A DNA stretch of 62,520 nucleotides, from assembly GCA_030550155.1 (NCBI GenBank), contig JAUQPZ010000005.1, positions 1 to 62,520 of the forward strand, written 5' to 3'. Position 1 is the stretch's first letter. Every line of letters starts with the position of its first letter. The notes below the pieces were generated by a model. The model was not told where the DNA came from. It did no database searches and was given only the letters and a program-made list of their open reading frames with translations. Below, piece by piece: positions 25,017 to 32,586 of the stretch. The stretch is from Thermoproteota archaeon (lineage in GTDB: Archaea > Thermoproteota > Nitrososphaeria_A > Caldarchaeales > Calditenuaceae). The translations under genes and the position numbers were made by a program.

Positions 25017-26486
25017 TTAGGGCATACTGGTACGCGGCGGCTCAACCATGTTCTCAAACTCCTCAGGTATCGCCTTCTGCCTCGCAATCTCTCTGAACAC
25101 GAGGGAGCTCGGCCTAAAGTAGCGTTTCTTGGATGTCATGTCCACCTCGAAGAGGCCGAACCTCATGCTGTATCCTCTCGCCCACTCAAGGTTATCAGTG
25201 AGGTTCCAGTGGAAATAGCCCCTGACATCCACGCCGCTCTCTATCGCCCTGTAAATCTGGTATAGATGCGAGACTATGAACCTGGGGCGCAGTCGGTCGT
25301 CAGCATCCGCGATACCGTTTTCAGTTACGTATATCGGCAGCCTGTATCGCTCGTAAAGCTTTGTCAAGACGCTGTAGATGCCCTCGGGGTATATCTCCCA
25401 TCCGAAGTCGCTGGTCGGCCTGCCGTCTCGTGAGAGGCTGCGCGGGCTGCAGCTATACCCGAAATCGTCGACCACTCTCAAGCCCGAGGGAACTCTGTTG
25501 TCAGCAGCCACAACTATTCTAGAGTAGTAGTTTAATCCGATCCAGTCAAGCCTGTTCCTCAGCTCGTCAATCTGCGAACCCATTATCATACCCCTGACCG
25601 CGGCGTCATATATCGAGACATTATATTCAAACCCCCTTTCAGCCGCCTCTTTATCGTTGGGAGTCAACGGCGTCCAGTGAGCGACGGACTCTACCACCCC
25701 GACTGGTTTTTTGGAGAGGCTTTTTACCGCCTCATATGCGACGTAGTGGGCCTGTGCAAGGTTCTTGCCAACCTGCATGTATGATGAGAGGTCGAGATAC
25801 CCGGGTGGGAAGCCAGACTTCACGCTCATGTATCCAGCGTTGGCGACGACTGAAGGCTCATTCATGGTATACCACATGTCTACGACATCATCTAGCTTTT
25901 CGGCGGCGAGCGCGGAGAATTTCGCGAACTCTGTGACGCATCTCTCTTCCAGCCATCCGGATGGCGCTCTGTCAGGACCCACCTTCCTGAGCTTTATCGG
26001 GTCATGTAGCCAGAGGGGCAGGGACCAGTGGAAGAGGTTCGCTATAACGAGCCCACCGCGCTCCTTCCAGTCAGAGAGAATCCTGCGATAGTGGTTGAGA
26101 GCTTCCATGTCGGCAATCATCTCCAGCTCCTTCAGGTGGCTCCCCTCTACCAGGACCCTGGAAAGTAAGCCGCCGCTTCTCTCGACGGGGACCTTAACGT
26201 CGAAGGTCGGCCGCGGAAAAATCCGGGCCCACTCAATAGTTATCCAAGCCGCATCCATGCCTATGCTAACAGCCCTCTCATGGTCCTCCCTGAAGAGACC
26301 CCAGTATCCCGGACCATTTTCCGGCAGGTCTCCACTAACTATTCCAGCCATGATGTTTTCAGGGTCATGCAGCCACATCACCCAGTCGGAGGAGAACTCG
26401 GAGCCTGGAACACCCATCTCGTGCTGGACGCCGACGGTCGAGAACCCGAACCTGAAGTTTTTCCCGAGCGAGAATTTGGGGCTCAC
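25017..26486 (-). CDS. Glycoside hydrolase family 1 (beta-glycosidase, LacS-like)
   Basis: 489 residues, matching the length of Sulfolobus LacS-type beta-glycosidases. The acid/base Glu is in WYTMNEPSVV (about residue 207) and the nucleophile Glu in YVTENGIADADDRL (about 388). The N-terminal FRFGFSTVGVQHEMG and the WARIFPRP block are typical of the archaeal subgroup. No signal peptide, so it is cytosolic and would act on imported oligosaccharides. The GTG at 26486 has a TATA-like region at 26509-26522. Confidence 0.93.
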   Translation of the reverse strand: MSPKFSLGKNFRFGFSTVGVQHEMGVPGSEFSSDWVMWLHDPENIMAGIVSGDLPENGPGYWGLFREDHERAVSIGMDAAWITIEWARIFPRPTFDVKVPVERSGGLLSRVLVEGSHLKELEMIADMEALNHYRRILSDWKERGGLVIANLFHWSLPLWLHDPIKLRKVGPDRAPSGWLEERCVTEFAKFSALAAEKLDDVVDMWYTMNEPSVVANAGYMSVKSGFPPGYLDLSSYMQVGKNLAQAHYVAYEAVKSLSKKPVGVVESVAHWTPLTPNDKEAAERGFEYNVSIYDAAVRGMIMGSQIDELRNRLDWIGLNYYSRIVVAADNRVPSGLRVVDDFGYSCSPRSLSRDGRPTSDFGWEIYPEGIYSVLTKLYERYRLPIYVTENGIADADDRLRPRFIVSHLYQIYRAIESGVDVRGYFHWNLTDNLEWARGYSMRFGLFEVDMTSKKRYFRPSSLVFREIARQKAIPEEFENMVEPPRTSMP

Positions 26487-26508
26487 GGTTATAGGGGCTG
26501 CTTGGCGG

Positions 26509-26522
26509 GGATATAGGATTAT
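26509..26522 (-). promoter_or_regulatory. TATA region for the GH1 gene
   Basis: Minus-strand TAATCCTATATCC about 27 bases before the GTG at 26486, suggesting a leaderless message. Confidence 0.5.
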
Positions 26523-26555
26523 CTATTAGGCCCCGTCCCCTGAGTCTCTGTGAAC

Positions 26556-26565
26556 AGATATAAGA
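26556..26565 (+). promoter_or_regulatory. TATA box for the eL33-like gene
   Basis: AGATATAAGA centred near 26560, about 29 bases before the ATG at 26590; divergent from the GH1 promoter. Confidence 0.52.
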
Positions 26566-26589
26566 GAGGGCTGGAGAGCTTTCGCATGT

Positions 26590-26874
26590 ATGTCGGATGA
26601 GGAGTTCGAGTCAATCGACGCGATAGTTGTCGGCTTTGACGAGGCGGAGAGGATTCTGGCTTCTCCCACCTCGCCGCTAGAGCTTGAGAAGCTTGCTTCA
26701 TTCATCGGCTTAGATGCTCTTTACGAGGACTACAATGGCAATATCTGGCGGGGAAAAGTAGTAGACACGTATGGCGACACGCTGGTGGTGGTTTTCGAGG
26801 AGCTGAGCCAGCTTCCCCCCGGCCTCGGGCAGGGAAGCCTCCTGAAACTCCCGGCCAAAGCGCTTAGACAGTGA
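26590..26874 (+). CDS. Small beta-barrel protein, possibly ribosomal protein eL33 (L35Ae)-like
   Basis: 94 residues. The segment LEKLASFIGLDALYEDYNG then NIWRGKVVDTYGDTLVVVFEE and LPPGLGQGSLLKLP lines up by eye with archaeal L35Ae, where EEASKLIG-x(4)-W, GK.GKIVRVHG, and LP.ALG occur in the same order and spacing. The identity is modest and the acidic N-terminus is unlike ordinary L35Ae. It lies directly upstream of cdc6. I regard the family call as tentative. Confidence 0.45.
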   Translation: MSDEEFESIDAIVVGFDEAERILASPTSPLELEKLASFIGLDALYEDYNGNIWRGKVVDTYGDTLVVVFEELSQLPPGLGQGSLLKLPAKALRQ

Positions 26875-26953
26875 CTAAAGCCAGTCCGCAGGGGGGACAT
26901 GTGGTCGAACCCTTTAATACTATTCTGTGTTTTTGACCTGTCAGGGCTTAAGA

Positions 26954-28105
26954 TTGAGAATTTTTAAGAACGAGGAGAAGCTCTCGCCCGAATACGTCCC
27001 GCCGAGGCTTCCTCACAGAGAGAGGGAGCTCAGCCTACTCGAGACATTCTTTTCAAGCCACATCACAGGCCAGCCCGCCGTATCCGTGAGAGCCCTGATC
27101 GTCGGCGCAGTCGGGACAGGCAAGACGGCGCTTAGCAAGCTCTTCGGGAGCAGGCTGGAAAAAGCCAACTCGGCCATCCGGTACGTACACGTCAATTGCA
27201 AGATTCACGCGACTCTTAGCTCGATTCTGAAAAAGGCCGTGGAGGCCGTCGGGGCACCTATACCTGTGCGCGGCCTCTCGTCCGAGGAGCTGGGAGGGAG
27301 GCTGATGAGCTTGCTGGACCGCAAGAAGATGCTGCTAGTAATCGGGCTCGACGAGTTCGATGGATTCCTGCACTCAGACCCGCAGGGAATCTACACGCTT
27401 CTCAGACTAGGCGAGGAGCGGAGCGGAGAGACAAGAATATCTGTCATAGCAATCACGAGAAATGTGGAGATACTTGAGGACATGGACGAGAGTCTGAGGG
27501 GCATGTTTCAGGCCGGAGTCATATACTTGGAGGAATATAGCTATCGACAGCTCGCAGACATCGTCGAATTCAGGTGCTCAGAGGCGTTCTACCCCGGAGT
27601 CATGACGGAGGAGGCCAAGGGACTCGTGGTAGACATGGCCTCCGAGAGGGGTGACGCGAGATATGCAGTTGAGCTCCTCTGGAGGGGAGGGAAGTATGCT
27701 GAGAATGAGGGGGCGCCACGCGTCACACCCGAGCACATCAGGAAGGCCGCCGCGAGCATTTACCCGTCTGTCAGACGCGAGGTCCTCACATACATCTCGA
27801 GGCACGAGAAACTTCTCCTGTTGGCGGCCGCCCGCCTCCTCCTCAGCAGCGAGAGGTCCCGCATCTCCTCCTCCGAGCTATACCAAGCATACCGCGTCAC
27901 ATGCGAGGAGTTAGGGTCGGCCCCCAAGGCCTATACTCGTTTCTGGGAGCATATGCAGCGGCTTGAGGACCTGGGACTTATCAGGATTAAGATTGAGAGC
28001 GGGGGGTCACGTGGAAGAAGGAGCTTTGTAACTCTCCCAGGCATACCTGCCTCCATAATGGTCAGAGAGATCTCCGCGCTCCTCGAGGCCTCTGAGCGCG
28101 AGTAA
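26954..28105 (+). CDS. cdc6: Orc1/Cdc6 family replication initiator
   Basis: About 383 residues. The family N-terminus is FKNEEKLSPEYVPPRLPHRE. The AAA+ core has Walker A VGAVGTGKTALS (about residue 60), Walker B VIGLDEFDGF (about 140), sensor 1 VIAITRN (about 175) and sensor 2 Arg in RGDARYAVELL (about 240). A winged-helix C-terminus from about 290 binds DNA. The TTG at 26954 follows a TATA-like CCTTTAATAC (26911-26920); the upstream GTG at 26927 lies before the likely transcript start. Its 3' end overlaps the convergent rfcL by 44 bases. No origin repeats were recognised beside it. Confidence 0.92.
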   Translation: MRIFKNEEKLSPEYVPPRLPHRERELSLLETFFSSHITGQPAVSVRALIVGAVGTGKTALSKLFGSRLEKANSAIRYVHVNCKIHATLSSILKKAVEAVGAPIPVRGLSSEELGGRLMSLLDRKKMLLVIGLDEFDGFLHSDPQGIYTLLRLGEERSGETRISVIAITRNVEILEDMDESLRGMFQAGVIYLEEYSYRQLADIVEFRCSEAFYPGVMTEEAKGLVVDMASERGDARYAVELLWRGGKYAENEGAPRVTPEHIRKAAASIYPSVRREVLTYISRHEKLLLLAAARLLLSSERSRISSSELYQAYRVTCEELGSAPKAYTRFWEHMQRLEDLGLIRIKIESGGSRGRRSFVTLPGIPASIMVREISALLEASERE

Positions 28106-29378
28106 CCCTTTTCTGAGCCGCTGGCGCGGCCTTGGCTGCAGGCCTGGCCTGCGGGGCTACGCTCCTCTCAGGACCTATGATAGCCGCAACCTCCTCTTCG
28201 GTGAGGCTGAAGTATTTTATGATCCCAGTCTCACCTTTCCTAATCATGGCCCTGATAAAGGGCAGAACCTCTGTAGCCGCCTTAACTCGAGACAGCCCGC
28301 ACTTCACAGATATCTTTGCCAACCCTGACTGAATATTTTGCCTCTGCTCCCTAGTCTGCTGCATGAATCTAATATGGGTGGGAAACTCGAACCTCGCACC
28401 CTTCTCCCCATACAGGTTCTTCACGATGCCGGGAGCGGCTCCCAAGACGGGGGCGACGTATCGTAGGAGTTCCCATCTCTGGAACTTTTTGACCCTGGAA
28501 TAGTTCAGGTCTGCGTCTGCTAGAAGCTTAAGGACTTCTGCGAGGGCAGATGGAGTGTGAATCTGGTTGAAGATGTTGTCGTAAACCCATAGCATGATGT
28601 CTTCAATCTCCATGTCCGCGCCTTGCACCGCATTTCTGCCCATGGCCGCGCTTGTTGAGCTGAATATCTCGCCTAAAACCGTGAAAGAGGACTTCTGCCT
28701 ATCCCTCTGACCAACGATCTCGAGGAGAGCCTCTGGCTCAACCCTCGAAGATACGAGTAGCTGGGCATCGTTAATCGCACTTCTCATATCGCCCTCAGAC
28801 CTCCTAGCTATCTCTTCCAGGACGCCCTCATCCAGCGAGATCTTTTCAGCAGATAGAATCTTTTTCAGGTGATTTACTATCTCGCGCTGCCGGAGCTTGT
28901 TGAACTTTATCATAAGTGCGCCCTCTCTGAGGGGGGCAAGGCGCTGGCTCCAAGGGTCGTTCGCAACCATTATTATGGGAATCTTTGTGGACTTTAGCAG
29001 CGAGGAGATCGTGGCCACGCCGCCCGAGGCCTCTCTCCCAGCTATACCGTCAACCTCGTCCAGCAGAATCATCCTTCTCCTAGTTCCACCCAGGGTTGAC
29101 TGTCTAACAGACTCGCCCACTATACTCTTTAGTCTTTCCCCACTCCGCTCATCACTCGCATTAACCTCAACCACATCGTACCCGGTCTCGTTCGCGTAGG
29201 CTAGCACGAGAGAGGTCTTACCCGTCCCCGGAGGCCCTACCAGCAGCGCGGCCTTGTGCGTGGGGCTGCCCCTCTCCCAACCCCTTATCCATTCCTCGAA
29301 CTGTTTCTTAGCCTCCTCGTTACCAACCACCTCCGAGACGCGCCTCGGCCTATACTTCTCAGTCCACGGGAGGCTCAA
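28062..29378 (-). CDS. rfcL: Replication factor C large subunit
   Basis: 438 residues, the clamp-loader large subunit. WTEKYRPRRVSEVVGN at the start, Walker A VGPPGTGKTSLV (about 47), Walker B LLDEVDGIA (about 100), and sensor/lid helices follow; the C-terminal tail is rich in Ala, Lys and Arg (QKRVTRAQRPRGARRSL). No clear QxxL/IxxFF PCNA-binding box was seen in that tail, which ends unusually basic. It follows rfcS by 3 bases and overlaps the convergent cdc6 by 44 bases. Confidence 0.94.
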   Translation of the reverse strand: MSLPWTEKYRPRRVSEVVGNEEAKKQFEEWIRGWERGSPTHKAALLVGPPGTGKTSLVLAYANETGYDVVEVNASDERSGERLKSIVGESVRQSTLGGTRRRMILLDEVDGIAGREASGGVATISSLLKSTKIPIIMVANDPWSQRLAPLREGALMIKFNKLRQREIVNHLKKILSAEKISLDEGVLEEIARRSEGDMRSAINDAQLLVSSRVEPEALLEIVGQRDRQKSSFTVLGEIFSSTSAAMGRNAVQGADMEIEDIMLWVYDNIFNQIHTPSALAEVLKLLADADLNYSRVKKFQRWELLRYVAPVLGAAPGIVKNLYGEKGARFEFPTHIRFMQQTREQRQNIQSGLAKISVKCGLSRVKAATEVLPFIRAMIRKGETGIIKYFSLTEEEVAAIIGPERSVAPQARPAAKAAPAAQKRVTRAQRPRGARRSL

Positions 29379-29381
29379 GGC

Positions 29382-30371
29382 CTATTTACCGGGCTTCGAG
29401 GCCGAGTATAGATGCGCCAAAAACATCATCAACTGTATCTCGGGATTTGCGCCCTGAGAGATCCTGAAGTCAACCTCGCCGAGAAGCGACAAGAGTTCTA
29501 GCTTGTTTTTCTCCGGAATTGAGAGGTAGAAGATATCTCGGTAGATCTGAGAAATGAGGTCTCTCTCCGATGCGCCATTTACGTATAGAATTGTTCTTAA
29601 ACTATTCCTCACCTCCTCCATCTTGCCTGCGATAGCCTGCTCCAGCAACCTTCTAACCTCTCCCGCCCAGACTACTCCCGCAACCTGATAAACTAGGGCC
29701 TCGTCAATCTTCCTACTATATGTGGAGGCCGCTTGAAGAAGGTTGATGCATTTTCTGAGGTCTCCCTCAGTAACCTTGTAGAGCGCCTCTACGGCCGATC
29801 CCGCTATCTGCAGGCCCTCTCCGCGGGCTATCCTTTCCACCGCCTTGCTGATATGCTCTAGCTCGATTGGCCTGAACCTGAAGACAGCGCACCTTGACTG
29901 TATGGGCTCTATTATCCTGTTGGAATAATTGGCTGCGAGTATGAATCTGCACGTGGCTGAGAACTGCTCCATCACGCGTCTGAAAGCGTGTTGGGCCTCG
30001 GCAGTGAGCTGGTCTGCCTCGTCAAGCAAGAGTATTTTGAACCCAACCCCGCCTATGGGTATCGTTCGCGCAAAACCCTTAACCTTCTCCCTAATCACAT
30101 CTATACCCCTCTCATCACTGGCGTTGATCTCCATGAAGTGCCCGTCCTCGACATACCTCTCCCCGAAGAGGTCTGATGCGAAGGCGTGTGCCGTCGCCGT
30201 TTTGCCTACTCCCGGAGGACCCGTGAAGAGCATGTGTGGCACTGAGCGGGTTGAGACTATCGTCTTGAGACTATTTACAACGGCTTCCTGATCGATTATT
30301 TGGGCGAGGGCCCGCGGCCTATATTTCTCAATCCACGGAATAGTCTCCTGAAGCGCCAAGCCACTCTTCAA
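29382..30371 (-). CDS. rfcS: Replication factor C small subunit
   Basis: 329 residues. WIEKYRPRALAQIIDQE, Walker A FTGPPGVGKTATA (about 47), Walker B LLDEADQLT (about 112) and the SRC motif in IEPIQSRCAVFRF (about 150) are all present. Four copies with one RfcL make the clamp loader. TTG start at 30371; a second TTG at 30359 is in frame. It is the upstream gene of the rfcS-rfcL pair. Confidence 0.95.
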   Translation of the reverse strand: MKSGLALQETIPWIEKYRPRALAQIIDQEAVVNSLKTIVSTRSVPHMLFTGPPGVGKTATAHAFASDLFGERYVEDGHFMEINASDERGIDVIREKVKGFARTIPIGGVGFKILLLDEADQLTAEAQHAFRRVMEQFSATCRFILAANYSNRIIEPIQSRCAVFRFRPIELEHISKAVERIARGEGLQIAGSAVEALYKVTEGDLRKCINLLQAASTYSRKIDEALVYQVAGVVWAGEVRRLLEQAIAGKMEEVRNSLRTILYVNGASERDLISQIYRDIFYLSIPEKNKLELLSLLGEVDFRISQGANPEIQLMMFLAHLYSASKPGK

Positions 30372-30442
30372 TGCTGAAGGACCTATTGATTAGGTTTCCC
30401 TCCAGGGGCCTCTTTCGCGTTACGGCAGCTATGAACCCGTGT

Positions 30443-30456
30443 GTTATTATTATATA
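30443..30456 (+). promoter_or_regulatory. TATA box for the metallo-hydrolase gene
   Basis: TTATTATTATATAC. Its centre is about 30 bases before the ATG at 30481. It lies inside the longer open frame starting at 30439, which argues that the true start is 30481. Confidence 0.58.
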
Positions 30457-30480
30457 CGGGCGGGCGACTCTGCATGCTTG

Positions 30481-31149
30481 ATGCTACAGTATAGGGGTTT
30501 AGAGATCAGGTGGTTGGGCCACGCGGGTTTCAGTATCCGTGGTGAGGGGAAAGAAGTGGTTATCGACCCTTATCAGCTCAAAAGTAAGGCTCGCAGGGCC
30601 GTAGATGTAATCTTCATCACTCATGACCACTTCGACCACCTATCGATGAACGATTTAGCGATTTTATCATCCGCCGAGAAGACCGCAATAGTTGCATCCA
30701 AAAACTGCGCTAAGTCACTCGGCGCACTACCCTGCAAATCTAAGACGTTCGTCACTCCCATGGATAAGGGCGAAGTTGAGGGCATCAAATACAGCGTCGT
30801 CCCCGCATATAATGTCAACAAGTTTAGAGCACCGGGAGCTGTGTTCCACCCGAGAGAGTATGGCGGGGTAGGATTTCTGATCGAGCTGGCAGGCGTTAGA
30901 ATCTACCACCCCGGAGACACCGACGTGATACCTGAGATGAAGAATTTGGGGAAAGTGGATGTCGCATTCCTCCCAGTCAGCGGGGTATATGTCATGACGG
31001 CCGGAGAGGCTGTGGAGGCCGCAAGCATAATTGCGCCCGACATAGCTATTCCGATGCACTATGGGGCAATAGCTGGATCCAAGAGTGATGCAGAGGAGTT
31101 CAAGAGGAATGCTAAGTGCAGAGTCGAGATACTTCCACAAGAGAGTTAA
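30481..31149 (+). CDS. Metallo-beta-lactamase fold metal-dependent hydrolase (UPF0173-like)
   Basis: 222 residues. The fold signatures are WLGHAGFSI, HDHFDHLS (HxHxDH variant, with Asp-His first), YHPGDTDVIPEM and a final PMHYG. It resembles the cytosolic UPF0173/YtkL-like family, whose substrate is generally unknown. An upstream in-frame GTG at 30439 is open, but the TATA box at 30443-30456 falls inside that extension, so the ATG at 30481 is preferred. Confidence 0.85.
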   Translation: MLQYRGLEIRWLGHAGFSIRGEGKEVVIDPYQLKSKARRAVDVIFITHDHFDHLSMNDLAILSSAEKTAIVASKNCAKSLGALPCKSKTFVTPMDKGEVEGIKYSVVPAYNVNKFRAPGAVFHPREYGGVGFLIELAGVRIYHPGDTDVIPEMKNLGKVDVAFLPVSGVYVMTAGEAVEAASIIAPDIAIPMHYGAIAGSKSDAEEFKRNAKCRVEILPQES

Positions 31150-31161
31150 GAGTGGTATTCG

Positions 31162-31626
31162 ATGTCGTCGGAGAGATGCGTCCATGACCTGAAATATGCT
31201 GGACTCGTCAACATAGCTCTCGGAGAAGAGATGGTGAAGGTTATTGAGGCGTGGAGATGTAGGAGATGTGGCGCCACCAAAGTAGGACTCCGCGGGCCGG
31301 GAACCCTAACCTCAACGGACGGCCTACTCGAGTTGCTGGAGCCTGGTGATGCTCGGTGGATTGTGGTGATATGGCGTGGTAAGGGGGCCATACCTCCAGG
31401 GGTCTTGGCCGTCGCCGCTAAGCCAGGAGACATAGTCAACGTCGAGACTCCTCATGAGGCTGAGAGCGAGTTTCTCGTGAGCAGCGACTACAGGCTGTTG
31501 AGGAGGAGCGACGTCGGAGAGGCGGACTATATGAGGAGCTATCTGCTCGACGATGTGCTGACTGGGTGGATTGACCTGGCTGAGTGGCCTCCAAAAATAA
31601 TCTCTCTTAGACGTCAATCAGGATAG
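31162..31626 (+). CDS. Unrecognised protein with a possible zinc knuckle
   Basis: 154 residues. The N-terminal region has RCVHDLKYAGL and then WRCRRCGATKVG, so a site using Cys, His and a CxxC pair (C6, H8, C33, C36) may bind zinc. The remainder is mixed alpha/beta, ending in DVLTGWIDLAEWPPKI. I do not recognise the family. The gene follows the metallo-hydrolase by 12 bases and overlaps RNase Z by 13 bases at its 3' end, tail to tail. Confidence 0.62.
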   Translation: MSSERCVHDLKYAGLVNIALGEEMVKVIEAWRCRRCGATKVGLRGPGTLTSTDGLLELLEPGDARWIVVIWRGKGAIPPGVLAVAAKPGDIVNVETPHEAESEFLVSSDYRLLRRSDVGEADYMRSYLLDDVLTGWIDLAEWPPKIISLRRQSG

Positions 31627-32534
31627 GAGACCTCGATCCTCTCCAAGTCCCGTGGCAGGAATGTGTTGGGGAAGATTTTTTTAGCCTCGCTCAATAATAC
31701 CTCTTCTTTACCGTGGTATCTTGGGCTTATGTGGAAGAGCGCCAGCACTCTTACTTGGGCCCTAAGAGCTGCTTCGGCGGCTTGAGAGGCCGTGGAGTGG
31801 CCCTCCTCCCGCGCGCGGTCTTTCAGGCTCTCATCGAACGTGGAGTCATGTATCAAGAGGTCAGCTCCTCGCGCAAACTCGACGATGTCTTGGGAGGGCC
31901 TTGTATCTCCGGTATACACTATTCTCCTCCCACTCCTCGGCGGCCCCACTGCGTCTTCAGGCTTGATGATCTTTCCCTGGAAATTCACGGCCTCTCCCCT
32001 CTGCAGCCTACCCCAGAGAGGGCCGCGTGGTAAGCCAAGATTCTCCAAGTACTCCACCTTCATTTTTCCGGGGCGTTCCTCCTCCACAAGTCTATAACAG
32101 AGGGACTCGGTCGAGTGGTCAGATCTAACAGCCTCAACTCTATAACCTCTGCCATGATAGACCTCGCCCTCAGCGGCTCGGTATATCTCCACCTCAAATC
32201 CTATCTCTGTCTTAAGGGATCCCAGTAGATCCTTGACGACTTCACATGCTGATGGGGGGCCATAGACGGGGACAGGGTCCTCTCTGCCAAGCATGCTGAG
32301 CGTGTAAAACACTCCCGGAATTCCTAACAGGTGGTCGGCGTGTCTATGCGTAATGAATATTTTGAATTCCTGCGGGAGGCCGAGGCCCGAGGCGAGGAGC
32401 TGTCTCTGTGTTGATTCTCCGCAGTCAAACAGTATGAGTGAGCCTGAAAATCGAACTGCTACTGAGGGCAGGGCTCTCTCTGGAGTTGGCATACCGCCGC
32501 TTGTCCCCAAAAAGCACACAAGCATCTGGGTCAT
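31614..32534 (-). CDS. rnz: Ribonuclease Z (tRNA 3' processing)
   Basis: 306 residues, short-form tRNase Z that removes the 3' trailer of pre-tRNA. FLGTSGGMPTPERALPS at the start, the metal site ITHRHADHLLGIPG (about 63), YTGDTRPSQDIVEFA with the metal Asp, and HDSTFDESLKDRAREEGHST are diagnostic. A substrate arm equivalent lies in between (about 160-200). The ATG at 32534 has a GGAAGTGG ribosome-binding site. Confidence 0.94.
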   Translation of the reverse strand: MTQMLVCFLGTSGGMPTPERALPSVAVRFSGSLILFDCGESTQRQLLASGLGLPQEFKIFITHRHADHLLGIPGVFYTLSMLGREDPVPVYGPPSACEVVKDLLGSLKTEIGFEVEIYRAAEGEVYHGRGYRVEAVRSDHSTESLCYRLVEEERPGKMKVEYLENLGLPRGPLWGRLQRGEAVNFQGKIIKPEDAVGPPRSGRRIVYTGDTRPSQDIVEFARGADLLIHDSTFDESLKDRAREEGHSTASQAAEAALRAQVRVLALFHISPRYHGKEEVLLSEAKKIFPNTFLPRDLERIEVSYPD

Positions 32535-32586
32535 CCACTTCCTACCAGCATGGACTATGAGGGGAGGTAATAGCCCTCACTTCGCC

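Noticed and set aside
26875-26926. GC-rich stretch with GGGGGG before cdc6, considered as an origin recognition box
   Set aside because: No repeated copy, no dyad, and no AT-rich unwinding region; one G-run is not enough.
30439-30480. 14-residue N-terminal extension of the metallo-hydrolase
   Set aside because: The extension contains the TATA box and lacks similarity to the fold start; the ATG at 30481 is better.
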